Assembly (NCBI GenBank): GCA_039679805.1
Contig: JBDKUD010000009.1
Coordinates: 1-24,540 of the forward strand
Direction: 5' to 3'
Length of the DNA stretch: 24,540 nucleotides
Origin: JBDKUD01 sp039679805
Lineage (GTDB): Bacteria; Bacillota; Syntrophomonadia; Syntrophomonadales; Syntrophomonadaceae
The position numbers and the translations under genes are program-made. The notes under the pieces are model-generated. The model was not told the origin of the DNA, ran no database searches, and saw only the letters and a program-made list of their open reading frames with translations. Position 1 is the first letter of the stretch. Every line of letters begins with the position of its first letter. Positions 13,240-22,477 of this stretch are shown here, in pieces.

Positions 13240-14394
13240 ATGGAACAATATATTTACAAAAACAATAAGAGATTAAGATGCGGATATACTACCGGAAGCT
13301 GTGCTGCGGCGGCGGCCCAGCGTGCCGCCGCTTTGGCCCTGGGGGCCGGATTCCCTCTTGATGAGATGATTTCCCTGCCTACCCCTAAGGGTATCAGCTT
13401 GGAAATTCCCGTGGAGAAAACGGAAATAGGAGAGAATTGGGCGAGCTGTGCCGTAAAAAAAGACAGCGGCGATGACCCGGATGTTACCAACGGAATCCTG
13501 GTCTATGCCAGGGTATCAAAAATACCGGAGACTGTAACCACAGAATCCCAAGTTACCATTTCGGGGGGTATTGGGGTAGGAAGAGTAACCAAAGCAGGAC
13601 TTGCCTGCCCGGTAGGGGAGGCGGCCATTAATCCTGTTCCCAGGAGAATAATTGCCGAACAAGTTAAAATGGTTTGTGAGGAATTCAATTATACCGGGAA
13701 ACTCCTGGTTGAAATCTCTAGTCCGGAAGGGGTCGAAATTGCCAAAAAAACATTTAATCCCCGCCTGGGAATTGTGGGCGGGATTTCAGTATTGGGGACC
13801 AGCGGCATTGTGGAGCCCATGAGTGAGCAGGCCTTAATTGACACCATAAAGGTGGAAATGAATGTGATAAAGGCCGGCGGGGCTGAGTATCTGGCCGTTA
13901 CTCCGGGGAACTATGGGGAAACCTTTATTAAAAACAGCATTAATATAGAAAAGACACGTTTGGTAAAATGCAGTAATTTTTTGGGTGACGCTTTGGACTA
14001 TGCCGCTTTTTGTCACCTAAAAGGGATATTGCTTATAGGCCACATAGGCAAATTTGTAAAGCTGGCGGCCGGTATTATGAATACCCATTCCAAGTATGGT
14101 GATGCCCGCATGGAAATTATCAGTGCCCATGCAGGACTGGCAGGAGCTTCCCAAGGAATCATAGAAAGACTTATGAATTGCATTACCACCGAAGAAGCGA
14201 TTGCGGTTTTAGATGAAGCGGGTATAAGAGAAAAGACCATGCAGTCCATTTTGCAAAAGGTGGACTTTCATATAAAAGAAAGAGTACGGCACAGCCTTGA
14301 AATCGGAGCAATTATATTTTCCAATCAATACGGATATTTGGGGCAGACCGGGGATGCCGAGAATTTATTAAAAAAATTAACTAAAATTGATTAA
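13240..14394 (+). CDS. cbiD: Cobalt-precorrin-5B C1-methyltransferase CbiD
   Basis: It adds the SAM-derived methyl group at C1 of the contracted corrin ring. The 384-residue protein carries the diagnostic N-terminal GYTTGSCAAAAAQ (15-27), then KDSGDDPDVTNG, GGIGVGRVTKAGL, INPVPRRII and GILGGT-like LGIVGGISVLGTSGIVEPMS. The C-terminal region with HIGKFVKLAAG is also typical. CbiD has a fold unlike the other corrin methyltransferases, so it is recognised by these motifs rather than by a CbiF-type pattern. A 69-base gap precedes it, and AGAGGGAG lies about 20 bases upstream. Confidence 0.96.
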   Translation: MEQYIYKNNKRLRCGYTTGSCAAAAAQRAAALALGAGFPLDEMISLPTPKGISLEIPVEKTEIGENWASCAVKKDSGDDPDVTNGILVYARVSKIPETVTTESQVTISGGIGVGRVTKAGLACPVGEAAINPVPRRIIAEQVKMVCEEFNYTGKLLVEISSPEGVEIAKKTFNPRLGIVGGISVLGTSGIVEPMSEQALIDTIKVEMNVIKAGGAEYLAVTPGNYGETFIKNSINIEKTRLVKCSNFLGDALDYAAFCHLKGILLIGHIGKFVKLAAGIMNTHSKYGDARMEIISAHAGLAGASQGIIERLMNCITTEEAIAVLDEAGIREKTMQSILQKVDFHIKERVRHSLEIGAIIFSNQYGYLGQTGDAENLLKKLTKID

Positions 14395-14424
14395 TAAAGA
14401 GACTGAGCAAAAGTGGTGAGGATA

Positions 14425-15135
14425 ATGGAACCAATGAAAAACAGAGTTGGAAAACTATACGGAATAGGAGTTGGACCGGGAGATCCTGAGCTGATGACCC
14501 TGAAGGCAGTCAGACTGATAAGAGAGTGCCCGGTAATTGCAGTTCCCGCAGCCGGAAAGGAACGTAATGTGGCTTATGAAATCGCCAAAGGTGCGGTTCC
14601 GGAAATTGCCGCCAAGGAGTTATTGGAAGTATCTATGCCCATGATTCGTGACCCTAAGCTTATGGAAACAAGTCATGAAGCAGTAACCCTAAGGGTAATC
14701 ACCGAGCTGGAAAAAAGCAGGGATGTAGCCTTTTTAACCTTGGGAGATCCGTCCATTTATTCTACTTATATTTATATACATAATCGGGTTGTAGCCAGAG
14801 GATATGAAGCCGAGATTATACCTGGAATTCCATCATTCTGTGCGGCTGCAGCCAGACTAAATGAAGGCCTGACGGAGGCATCGGAATCCCTGCATATTAT
14901 ACCGGCTTCCTATGAAGGAATTGAAGAGGCCTTGGCTTTAAAGGGTACCCGGGTACTAATGAAAACGGGAAAATCCCTGGGCAAAATAAAAGCTTTGCTG
15001 GGTGAAATGGGCCACCCTTCCTCGGTTAAAATGGTAGAACGCTGTGGAATGGAAGGCGAGAGGGTTTTCGAACGGGTAGAGGATATTGATAATGATGCCA
15101 GTTATTTCTCGATCTTAGTTGTAAAAGATCAATAA
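14425..15135 (+). CDS. cbiL: Cobalt-precorrin-2 C20-methyltransferase CbiL
   Basis: This SAM-dependent methyltransferase acts at C20, the first methylation after cobalt insertion. The tetrapyrrole methylase fold shows as GIGVGPGDPELMTLKAVRL at the N-terminus, LTLGDPSIYSTY in the middle and IIPGIPSFCAAAARL after it. GDPELMTLKA with a following IAVPAAG-type segment distinguishes CbiL/CobI from the other paralogues. I place the start at ATG 14425 (236 residues) because GGTGAGG precedes it; an in-frame GTG at 14413 lies upstream of that site. It follows cbiD by about 30 bases. Confidence 0.93.
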   Translation: MEPMKNRVGKLYGIGVGPGDPELMTLKAVRLIRECPVIAVPAAGKERNVAYEIAKGAVPEIAAKELLEVSMPMIRDPKLMETSHEAVTLRVITELEKSRDVAFLTLGDPSIYSTYIYIHNRVVARGYEAEIIPGIPSFCAAAARLNEGLTEASESLHIIPASYEGIEEALALKGTRVLMKTGKSLGKIKALLGEMGHPSSVKMVERCGMEGERVFERVEDIDNDASYFSILVVKDQ

Positions 15136-15163
15136 TACAGAAAACGGAAGTGAAGGAGAAGCT

Positions 15164-15922
15164 ATGGTGCATTTTGTGGGAGCAGGCCCAGGTGCCGCTG
15201 ATTTAATTACGGTCAGGGGGCAGAAGCTGCTTAGGGAAGCAGATGTAATCATCTATGCGGGATCCCTGGTAAATCCGGAACATCTGAAAATTGCCAGGCC
15301 GGAATGCCAAATATATAATAGTGCCTCCATGACCCTGGAAGAAGTTATTGCCGTCATGCAGGAAGCGGAAGCTGAAGGAAAAATGACCGTAAGGCTTCAT
15401 ACCGGTGATCCCAGCATTTATGGAGCCATTAGAGAACAGATGGACTTATTGGAGCAAATCGGCATTGAATATGATGTGATTCCGGGGGTAAGCTCTTGCT
15501 TTGGTGCAGCAGCTAGCCTAAAAGCTGAATATACCCTTCCTGATGTATCGCAGACAGTAATCATAACCAGAATGGAAGGGCGAACTCCCGTTCCGGAAAA
15601 GGAAGAGATTTCACTATTAGCACAGCATCAGGCAACGATGGTCATTTTTTTAAGCACCGGATTGTTAGAGCCTTTGCGAGAGCGTTTGTTAATGGGCGGC
15701 TATAAAGGTGATACCCCGGCGGCCATTGTCTATAAGGCAACCTGGCCGGATGAGAAGGTATTTCGCGGCACGGTTGATACGCTTCCGCAAATTGCCAGGG
15801 AAAATAGCATAACCAAGACAGCCTTGATCATAGTGGGGGAATTCCTAGGCGGCGCTTATGACCGGTCAAAGCTTTATGATCCGACCTTTACGCATGAATT
15901 CAGATCAGCGGGCAAAGAGTAA
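15164..15922 (+). CDS. cbiF: Cobalt-precorrin-4 C11-methyltransferase CbiF
   Basis: This tetrapyrrole methylase methylates C11. The 252-residue protein has VHFVGAGPGAADLITVRGQK (2-21), IYAGSLVNPEHL, RLHTGDPSIYGAIREQMD and VIPGVSSCFGAAASL, all characteristic of CbiF/CobM. LSTGLLEPL and YKATWPDEKVFRGT complete the C-terminal domain. ATG 15164 follows GAAGGAGA. About 95 bases without a gene separate it from cbiH; that gap contains only a weak GCAGC/GCTGC inverted pair. Confidence 0.96.
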   Translation: MVHFVGAGPGAADLITVRGQKLLREADVIIYAGSLVNPEHLKIARPECQIYNSASMTLEEVIAVMQEAEAEGKMTVRLHTGDPSIYGAIREQMDLLEQIGIEYDVIPGVSSCFGAAASLKAEYTLPDVSQTVIITRMEGRTPVPEKEEISLLAQHQATMVIFLSTGLLEPLRERLLMGGYKGDTPAAIVYKATWPDEKVFRGTVDTLPQIARENSITKTALIIVGEFLGGAYDRSKLYDPTFTHEFRSAGKE

Positions 15923-16003
15923 AAACTGAAGTGAAGTGACAGGGCCACGGCAGCGGAAAGCTAGTATGGTGATATGCTGCAGTCATGAGGTTAAGGTTAA
16001 TTT

Positions 16004-16009
16004 GGGAGG
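16004..16009 (+). promoter_or_regulatory. Ribosome binding site that sets the cbiH start
   Basis: GGGAGG ends eight bases before ATG 16018. The in-frame ATG at 15985 lies upstream of this site and adds eleven residues not typical of the family. Confidence 0.75.
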
Positions 16010-16017
16010 CAGTGAAT

Positions 16018-16746
16018 ATGAAAATATATGTGGTAGGCCTGGGCCCGGGAGGATTGGATCAAATGACCCCCAGGGCACTGGACGCTCTTGAGGCTTGTGA
16101 TGTGATTGCCGGTTATGATGTGTATATAGATTTAATTCGGGACAGATTCAAACACCAGAAATTTGTATCTACCCCTATGAAAAAAGAGGCCGACCGCTGC
16201 CATATAGCCATACAGGAAGCTTTAAAAGGGCAAAGTGTAGCCATGGTTTGCAGCGGGGATGCAGGTGTTTATGGCATGGCCGGGTTAATGTACGAAGTTG
16301 CCCAGCAGTATGAACCGGTAGAAATCGAAGTGATATCCGGTATTACAGCAGCCTGCAGCGGAGCAGCTGTTTTAGGCGCACCGCTGACTCATGATTTTGT
16401 CGTAATCAGCTTGAGCGACCTGCTCACTCCCTGGGAGCTGATTGAGAAACGGCTTGCCTGTGCGGCTATGGCAGACTTTGTTATTTGCTTATACAATCCG
16501 GCCAGTAAAAAAAGAAAAGATCATTTAAAGAAAGCCTGCGATATCATTTTACAGTATCGGGGAGCAGGCACCATGTCCGGATATGTGCAGAATATTGGCC
16601 GGGCCGGGGAGAAAGGTACTGTTTTAACCCTGGGTGAATTAAAGGAAACCAGTCTAGATATGTTTACAACCGTTTTTATAGGGAATTCTCAAACTAAAGA
16701 ATTAGGGGGCAAACTGGTAACACCAAGAGGATACCGGAATGTCTGA
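16018..16746 (+). CDS. cbiH: Cobalt-precorrin-3B C17-methyltransferase CbiH
   Basis: It methylates C17 and in the anaerobic pathway promotes ring contraction, forming cobalt-precorrin-4. The 242-residue protein starts MKIYVVGLGPGGLDQMTPRA, with GYDVYIDLI, CSGDAGVYGMAGLM and ISGITAACSGAAVLGAPLTHDF, then ICLYNPASKKRKDHL, a CbiH/CobJ hallmark. It is the plain single-domain form; no CbiG or ferredoxin-type extension is fused. Its end overlaps cbiJ by eight bases. Confidence 0.95.
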   Translation: MKIYVVGLGPGGLDQMTPRALDALEACDVIAGYDVYIDLIRDRFKHQKFVSTPMKKEADRCHIAIQEALKGQSVAMVCSGDAGVYGMAGLMYEVAQQYEPVEIEVISGITAACSGAAVLGAPLTHDFVVISLSDLLTPWELIEKRLACAAMADFVICLYNPASKKRKDHLKKACDIILQYRGAGTMSGYVQNIGRAGEKGTVLTLGELKETSLDMFTTVFIGNSQTKELGGKLVTPRGYRNV

Positions 16747-17554
16747 AATATTGATTTTTGCCGGCACCACCGAAGGGCGTAAGCTGTTGGAAGCACTGTC
16801 CGGCGGAATTTATGACCGGAAGCTGGTTGTATATGCTTGTGTGGCAACAGATTACGGTAAAGATTTATTGCCCCCCGATAATGCACAAATCAGGGTGCTT
16901 TCCGGGACGCTTACAGAAGAAGAGATGGCCGAACTGATGACCGCTCATCAATTTGACCGGGTCATAGATGCAACCCACCCTTATGCCAGGGCGGCCAGCG
17001 AAAATATTCAGGCCGCCTGTGCCCAAGCGGGCTGCCGGTATATCCGGCTGCGGAGAGAATCGGGGGTGGAAGAGCAGGAGATAAATGATTCTTCATCCGC
17101 AAAATCAGCTAAAAATAAAAGCTGCTTTTTTGAAGACCATGAAGCGGTAGTATCCTATTTAAACCAAACTACCGGAAATGTACTGCTTACTATCGGAAGC
17201 AGGCAGTTAGATAAATATACCCGGGTAACCAATTACCAGCAAAGATTGTTTGCCAGAGTACTGCCGATGACCGAGGTGCTGCAGAGCTGTTTTAACCTGG
17301 GCTTTTCCGGAAAACAACTGCTCTGTATGCAGGGGCCTTTTTCTTTGGAATTTAATATGGCCTTAATCAGGCAAATAAATGCCCGCTATTTAGTTACCAA
17401 GGACTCCGGAGAAGCAGGAGGCTTTGGGGAAAAATACGAGGCAGCCCGGCTTACCGGGGTTACATTGCTCGTAATCGGCAGACGTTTTGATGAAGCGGGC
17501 ATTTCTCTGGAGGAAGTACTGGACTTGCTTAATAACGCTTATGGAATCAAGTAA
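16739..17554 (+). CDS. cbiJ: Cobalt-precorrin-6A reductase CbiJ/CobK
   Basis: It reduces cobalt-precorrin-6A to 6B with a pyridine nucleotide. The 271-residue protein has the N-terminal ILIFAGTTEGRKL, DRVIDATHPYARAASENI, then IRLRRESG, LLTIGSRQLDKY, and the C-terminal TKDSGEAGGFGEKYEAA. These are the family motifs in the expected order. The stretch around 117-130 (INDSSSAKSAKNKSC) looks like a variable loop. ATG 16739 lies inside the end of cbiH, so translation is probably coupled. Confidence 0.94.
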   Translation: MSEILIFAGTTEGRKLLEALSGGIYDRKLVVYACVATDYGKDLLPPDNAQIRVLSGTLTEEEMAELMTAHQFDRVIDATHPYARAASENIQAACAQAGCRYIRLRRESGVEEQEINDSSSAKSAKNKSCFFEDHEAVVSYLNQTTGNVLLTIGSRQLDKYTRVTNYQQRLFARVLPMTEVLQSCFNLGFSGKQLLCMQGPFSLEFNMALIRQINARYLVTKDSGEAGGFGEKYEAARLTGVTLLVIGRRFDEAGISLEEVLDLLNNAYGIK

Positions 17555-17606
17555 GACCGGTCGCAATATTAATCACAGCCGGGAAAGAAAGGACGGTAAT
17601 TAGATA

Positions 17607-18605
17607 ATGTTATTGGCACTACGGGATACTCCGGTTTTACCGTCTATGATTGCCTTGATAATTGGTTTCGGCCTGGATCTGTGCTTCGGAGATCCGCATT
17701 GGATGCCGCATCCGGTTCGTCTCATCGGCAGGATGATTTCCGGCGGGGAAAAGATCATGCGCAAAATTTTTCCCAAAACAGAAAAGGGAGAAGTTATTGG
17801 CGGCGGAGTACTGGCAATTTGTGTTATGGGTGTTTCCGCTGCCGTGCCTTATTTTATATTATGGGGCGCAGGCGAGGTGCATATTTTACTGCGCATTGCA
17901 TTTGAATCCATCATGTGCTATCAGATTCTAGCGGTGAAAGCTTTGAAAACAGAAAGTATGAAGGTCTATGATAAATTAGTCCAAAATGATTTAAGCGGGG
18001 CCCGCCAAATGGTAGCCATGATTGTGGGAAGGGATGTTGACAACCTGAATCAGGAGCAAATTGCCAAAGCCGCTGTAGAGACGGTAGCGGAGAACACCTC
18101 GGATGGAACGGTGGCCCCGATGTTATTTATAGCTATCGGCGGGGCGCCTTTGGGATTCTTATACAAATCCATCAACACCATGGATTCCATGATCGGATAC
18201 AAGAATGAACGTTACCTTCATTTTGGGAAACTGGCTGCCCGGCTTGATGACCTGGTGAACTATATTCCCGCCCGGCTGGCAGCCTGGCTTATGATAATCA
18301 CATCCCTATTTTTAAAGCTGGATTATCAGAATGCCTACCGGATTTTCAAACGAGACCGGTACAATCATGCCAGTCCCAACAGCGCCCAGACCGAGGCTGT
18401 TTGCGCCGGTGCGCTGGGGGTTCAGCTGGCCGGGGATGCTTATTATTTTGGCAGGCTTTATCCTAAGAAAACCATTGGGGATCCCCTGAGGCCAATTGCT
18501 TATGAGGATATTTGCCGGGCCAACCGGCTTTTGTATGGTACGGCCTGGTTAATGATTATTTTATGCTTAATGGGAATGGGGGCTGCGGTATGGCTGAGTC
18601 AGTAA
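17607..18605 (+). CDS. cbiB: Adenosylcobinamide-phosphate synthase CbiB
   Basis: This integral membrane enzyme joins (R)-1-amino-2-propanol phosphate to adenosylcobyric acid. The 332-residue protein has the N-terminal GLDLCFGDPHWMPHPVRLIG, then VGRDVDNL, VAENTSDGTVAPMLF and YKSINTMDSMIGYKNERY, ending in NSAQTEAVCAGALGVQLAG. All are strong CbiB/CobD-synthase motifs. Several hydrophobic helices occur near 14-24, 65-90 and at the C-terminus. ATG 17607 lies 52 bases after cbiJ. Its end overlaps the threonine-phosphate decarboxylase gene, which makes its aminopropanol phosphate substrate. Confidence 0.95.
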   Translation: MLLALRDTPVLPSMIALIIGFGLDLCFGDPHWMPHPVRLIGRMISGGEKIMRKIFPKTEKGEVIGGGVLAICVMGVSAAVPYFILWGAGEVHILLRIAFESIMCYQILAVKALKTESMKVYDKLVQNDLSGARQMVAMIVGRDVDNLNQEQIAKAAVETVAENTSDGTVAPMLFIAIGGAPLGFLYKSINTMDSMIGYKNERYLHFGKLAARLDDLVNYIPARLAAWLMIITSLFLKLDYQNAYRIFKRDRYNHASPNSAQTEAVCAGALGVQLAGDAYYFGRLYPKKTIGDPLRPIAYEDICRANRLLYGTAWLMIILCLMGMGAAVWLSQ

Positions 18606-19708
18606 ACGAAAGACACCGGGTGAAGTTAATACACGGGGGAGATATCTATTCCGCCCGGGAGCAGCTGAGCCGCAGGGAAAATGCTCCTGATATTCTGGAC
18701 TTCTCTGCCAATATCAACCCGCTGGGGCTGCCGGAGGGAGTAAAGCAGGCCATTATCAAGTCTATGGACAATTACAACGCCTATCCCGATCCGCTCTGCC
18801 GGGAACTGATTTATAATTTGTCCAGGTTCGAAAGGGTGCCTGCTCATTGGCTGCGCTGCGGGAATGGGGCGGCTGATTTGATTTATCGGTTGGTATATGC
18901 CCAAAAACCGAAAAAGGCGATGGTACTTGCTCCAACCTTTGCCGAATATGAAGAGGCTCTGAATACTGTTTCCTGCCAGGTAGTTCATTATGAGCTGCAG
19001 GCCGGTAACGCATTTCGATTAGATGAGAACTTTCTGGAAGTATTACCGCAGGTGAGTGGCCTGGATATGCTGTTTCTGTGTAATCCCAATAACCCGACCG
19101 GGCAGCTTATCCCCAGGGAAATAATTGTGGAGATTTTACAGTGTTGCCGGGCGTTGGGCATTCTATGTGTGATTGATGAATGCTTTAATGATTTCCTGGA
19201 AGAGCCGCAAAAATATTCCGCCAAGGAATATCTGCAGGAATATGACAATCTGTTTATTTTACGGGCTTTTACCAAGATCTACGCCATGGCCGGCATCCGG
19301 TTGGGTCACTGTATATCAAGCAATGAAAAGCTGCTGGAAGACTTAACCAAAGCGGGGCAGCCCTGGAGTGTTTCCATTGTTGCACAGATAGCCGGAATCC
19401 AGGCTATGCAGGAAAAAGATTATATTATCAGGACCAAAGCGCTTCTCTATGAAGAAAGGGCCTATTTGGTCCGTTCTCTGGGTGATCTCGGAATTAACGT
19501 TATTGCGTCTATTGCCAATTATATTTTTATCAGATGGCCGTTTAACACCCCCAAGCCCCTTCATGAAATGCTGTTTGCAAAGGGTATCCTGATTCGCAAT
19601 TGTGACAATTATTATGGTCTCAGTCTGGGATATTACAGAATTTGTATTAGGAAACATGAGGATAATGCAGCTTTGATTGCGGCATTAAAAAGCTTGGCAG
19701 TGCAGTAA
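18590..19708 (+). CDS. cobD: Threonine-phosphate decarboxylase (PLP enzyme)
   Basis: It decarboxylates L-threonine-O-3-phosphate to (R)-1-amino-2-propanol phosphate for CbiB. The 372-residue protein is a fold-type I aminotransferase relative: N-terminal HGGD and LDFSANINPLGLP, NPNNPTG (165-171), DECF (196-199) and the PLP-binding Lys229 in RAFTKIYAMAGIRLGH. The HGGD/FSANINPLG start separates it from histidinol-phosphate aminotransferase. I choose ATG 18590, which overlaps cbiB by 16 bases. An earlier in-frame start at 18512 would add residues that are only read-through of cbiB. Nomenclature clashes exist (CobC in some genomes). Confidence 0.93.
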   Translation: MAESVNERHRVKLIHGGDIYSAREQLSRRENAPDILDFSANINPLGLPEGVKQAIIKSMDNYNAYPDPLCRELIYNLSRFERVPAHWLRCGNGAADLIYRLVYAQKPKKAMVLAPTFAEYEEALNTVSCQVVHYELQAGNAFRLDENFLEVLPQVSGLDMLFLCNPNNPTGQLIPREIIVEILQCCRALGILCVIDECFNDFLEEPQKYSAKEYLQEYDNLFILRAFTKIYAMAGIRLGHCISSNEKLLEDLTKAGQPWSVSIVAQIAGIQAMQEKDYIIRTKALLYEERAYLVRSLGDLGINVIASIANYIFIRWPFNTPKPLHEMLFAKGILIRNCDNYYGLSLGYYRICIRKHEDNAALIAALKSLAVQ

Positions 19709-19735
19709 TATATTTCAGAATAAGAGGATTTACTT

Positions 19736-21262
19736 ATGGCAAAAGCAATTATGGTACAGGGAACCATGTCAAATGCAGGAAAAAGTTTGGTCGTGGCCGG
19801 TTTATGCCGAATTTTCAAACAGGATGGATACCGGGTGGCACCATTCAAATCCCAGAATATGGCGTTAAACTCCTTTATTACCCGGGAAGGGCTAGAAATG
19901 GGGAGGGCCCAGGTGGTACAGGCAGAGGCGGCCGGTATTGAACCTTCTGTTTTGATGAATCCGGTTCTTTTGAAGCCAACCGATGATACCGGTTCACAAG
20001 TGATCATAAATGGAGAAGTATACGGCAACCTGAGCGCCAGAGAATATTATCGGCAGAAAAGAAAAATCGTTCCGGAAATTAAAAAGGCCTATGCCGAACT
20101 GGATGCCAATTATGATCTTATTGTGATCGAAGGTGCCGGGAGCCCGGCGGAAATCAATTTAAAAGACAATGACATTGTGAATATGTATATGGCCAAAATG
20201 GCCCAGGCACCGGTTTTGCTGGTTGGGGACATCGACCGGGGCGGTGTTTTTGCCTCTCTGGCAGGTACCATGATGATCTTTGATGAAACCGAGCGCGCTA
20301 TGGTTAAAGGTATCATTATCAATAAATTCAGAGGGGACAAAACTATTTTACAGCCGGGATTGGATATGCTGGAGGATATGATACACGTTCCTACGGTGGG
20401 GGTGATTCCTTATTTGCCGGTGGATATTGATGATGAAGACAGCTTAAGCAGCAGATTTGACAAAAAGTCTGAAGCCGGACTCATTGATATTGCAATAATT
20501 CGGCTTCCCCGCATCTCCAATTTTACTGATTTCAATGTTTTTGAATGTATACCCGGGGTAACAATACGCTATGTAAAATCGGCGGGGGAACTTAAAAATC
20601 CCGATATGATTATTCTGCCGGGCACAAAAAATACCATGGGAGATTTGCTGTGGATGCGGCAGAATGGCCTGGAATCATCTATTTTAAAACATGCTGCGGA
20701 GGGAAAACCAATCTTTGGTGTTTGCGGCGGCTATCAGATGCTGGGTGTAAAACTGTCAGATCCTTATGGTGTGGAGTCAGGCGGCACCATGGCAGGTATG
20801 GGACTCCTGCCGGCAGAGACGGTATTTGCCCGGGAAAAGACCAGAACCCAGGTAAAGGGAAGGTTTAGTTCCCATCTGACCGGCTTGCTTAAGGATCTTT
20901 CCTCGGTAGAAATAGAAGGATACGAAATCCACATGGGACAGACGAAAATGCTTGACCAGAATGCCCGGGACCTTACGATTATCGAGGAAATTTCCGGAGA
21001 GGATGTCCGGAAATGCGCCGGACTATGCTGTGGAAATATTTACGGTTCCTATATACATGGAATATTTGACCGGGAGGGTGTAGCCCAAACAATTGTGACC
21101 GCCTTGTATAAGGAGAAAGGTCTGGATTACCAGGAAATGTCAGGGCTGGACGTACATGCCTATAAAGAGCAGCAATATGATTTGTTGGCCCGGGGTATCC
21201 GGGAGAATATCGACATGAAGCGAGTATATGAGATTATAGAAAGAGGTGTCAGTTTTGGATAA
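19736..21262 (+). CDS. cbiP: Cobyric acid synthase CbiP/CobQ
   Basis: This glutamine-dependent enzyme amidates the b, d, e and g side chains of adenosylcobyrinate a,c-diamide. The 508-residue protein has an N-terminal ATP-binding domain starting MAKAIMVQGTMSNAGKS, with FKSQNMALNS (37-46) and IEGAGSPAEINL (131-142). The C-terminal class I glutamine amidotransferase domain has the nucleophile Cys330 in GVCGGYQMLG and a His in GSYIHGIFD. Both domains and their order match the family. ATG 19736 follows AAGAGGA. It overlaps the next gene by eight bases. Confidence 0.96.
   Translation: MAKAIMVQGTMSNAGKSLVVAGLCRIFKQDGYRVAPFKSQNMALNSFITREGLEMGRAQVVQAEAAGIEPSVLMNPVLLKPTDDTGSQVIINGEVYGNLSAREYYRQKRKIVPEIKKAYAELDANYDLIVIEGAGSPAEINLKDNDIVNMYMAKMAQAPVLLVGDIDRGGVFASLAGTMMIFDETERAMVKGIIINKFRGDKTILQPGLDMLEDMIHVPTVGVIPYLPVDIDDEDSLSSRFDKKSEAGLIDIAIIRLPRISNFTDFNVFECIPGVTIRYVKSAGELKNPDMIILPGTKNTMGDLLWMRQNGLESSILKHAAEGKPIFGVCGGYQMLGVKLSDPYGVESGGTMAGMGLLPAETVFAREKTRTQVKGRFSSHLTGLLKDLSSVEIEGYEIHMGQTKMLDQNARDLTIIEEISGEDVRKCAGLCCGNIYGSYIHGIFDREGVAQTIVTALYKEKGLDYQEMSGLDVHAYKEQQYDLLARGIRENIDMKRVYEIIERGVSFG
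21242..21248 (+). promoter_or_regulatory. Ribosome binding site that sets the TTG start of the second cobO
   Basis: AGAGGTG sits six bases before TTG 21255. As for the first cobO, the GTG inside it (21246) is part of the Shine-Dalgarno rather than the start. Confidence 0.65.
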
Positions 21263-21785
21263 CAAGGGTTTGATACATGTTTATTGCGGAGACGGAAAAG
21301 GAAAAACTACCGCGTCATTGGGCTTAAGCATAAGAGCCGCCGGATCCGGAATGGAAGTGATGATCCTGCAATTTCTAAAAGGCCGTAAATCCAGTGAGCT
21401 TGATATATTAAACAATATACCCAATATCACCGTTTTACGCTGCGACGAAGTGACAGCCTTTAGCTTTTGCATGACTGAGAAAGAAAAAGAAATATCCCGG
21501 CGCATAAATACAGAAAACTTAAAAACCGGAATCGAACTGGCTGAATCCGGCAAGTGTGATTTGCTGGTTTTGGATGAAGTCATTTCCGCCTATGATACTA
21601 ACCTGATTGACAGACAGCTCTTAGAGAAGTTAGTGCAGCATAAGCCGGAACACCTGGAACTGGTTTTGACCGGCAGAAATCCGCAGCAATGGATGATAGA
21701 CGGTGCGGACTATGTTTCGGAAATCAAGAAGGTAAAGCATCCTTTTGATAAAGGTATTAAAGCCCGAAAAGGAATCGAAAAATAA
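21255..21785 (+). CDS. cobO: Cob(I)yrinic acid a,c-diamide adenosyltransferase (biosynthetic copy)
   Basis: This is the second ATP:corrinoid adenosyltransferase of the window, adenosylating intermediates of the de novo pathway. From TTG 21255 the protein has 176 residues. The P-loop is GDGKGKTT (12-19), followed by LQFLKGRKSSE, LLVLDEVISAYD and VLTGRNPQQW, with the C-terminal VKHPFDKGIKARKGIEK. It differs clearly from the copy at 2172 (GNGKGKTT, QFMKGRKYGE), so the pair is not a recent duplication. It overlaps cbiP by eight bases and is followed by cbiC after 25 bases, firmly inside the biosynthetic operon. Confidence 0.92.
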   Translation: MDNKGLIHVYCGDGKGKTTASLGLSIRAAGSGMEVMILQFLKGRKSSELDILNNIPNITVLRCDEVTAFSFCMTEKEKEISRRINTENLKTGIELAESGKCDLLVLDEVISAYDTNLIDRQLLEKLVQHKPEHLELVLTGRNPQQWMIDGADYVSEIKKVKHPFDKGIKARKGIEK

Positions 21786-21810
21786 GAATGCAGATATAGA
21801 GGTTAGATAT

Positions 21811-22449
21811 ATGAAAGTAGAATTGCAGAATGTACTGCCGAAAGATATTGAAAAGCGAAGCTTTGAGATAATTGGGCAGGAACTCGGGAATCTGAAATTG
21901 GACCCCGTGGAGGAGCCCGTCATTAAGAGGGTTATTCATACCACGGCGGATTTTGACTATGTAAATAATCTGAAGTTTTCCCGGGATGCCGTAGTAAAAG
22001 GTATGCAAGCCCTGAAAAAGGGTGCCGTGATTGTCAGCGATACACAAATGGTTCGCGCCGGCATCAATAAGCATGTATTGGCAGCATTGGGAGGAGAAGC
22101 CTTGTGCTTTATGGCAGATGCCGATATTGCCGTAACAGCGAAAGCAAACGGTACCACCCGAGCGGTTGCCAGTATGGATAAGGCAGCCAAGCTGGATAAG
22201 TCACTAATCTTTGCTATCGGCAATGCACCAACTGCTTTGATAAGGCTTTATGAGCTTATTCAGGAAGGTCTGCTGCAACCGGAACTCATCATAGGAGTAC
22301 CGGTGGGCTTTGTCAATGTAGAGGAATCCAAGGAGCTTATCATGACCCTTGATGTTCCCTACATTGTGGCCCAGGGGCGCAAGGGCGGGAGTAATGTAGC
22401 TGCTGCTATTTGCAACGCCATGCTGTATCAGTGTAAGCCAAGAGCCTAA
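21811..22449 (+). CDS. cbiC: Cobalt-precorrin-8 methylmutase CbiC
   Basis: It moves the methyl group from C11 to C12 of the corrin ring. From ATG 21811 the protein has 212 residues. The catalytic His of the family (His43 in CobH) is His43 here, in RVIHTTADFDY. VSDTQMVRAGI and AIGNAPTALIRL, then GVPVGFVNVEESKE, are diagnostic. ATG 21811 has a GAGGTTAG upstream; a longer in-frame reading from 21745 would overlap cobO by 41 bases and adds non-family sequence. Confidence 0.95.
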   Translation: MKVELQNVLPKDIEKRSFEIIGQELGNLKLDPVEEPVIKRVIHTTADFDYVNNLKFSRDAVVKGMQALKKGAVIVSDTQMVRAGINKHVLAALGGEALCFMADADIAVTAKANGTTRAVASMDKAAKLDKSLIFAIGNAPTALIRLYELIQEGLLQPELIIGVPVGFVNVEESKELIMTLDVPYIVAQGRKGGSNVAAAICNAMLYQCKPRA

Positions 22450-22477
22450 CTAATTATGAGAATGGAAGGAACATTTC

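Noticed and set aside
18512..18589. Longer N-terminus for the threonine-phosphate decarboxylase
   Set aside because: The extra 26 residues are an alternative-frame reading of the cbiB 3' end; family proteins begin near the HGGD motif, which fits ATG 18590.
21745..21810. Longer N-terminus for CbiC
   Set aside because: It overlaps cobO by 41 bases and shifts the catalytic His from position 43, which ATG 21811 gives exactly.
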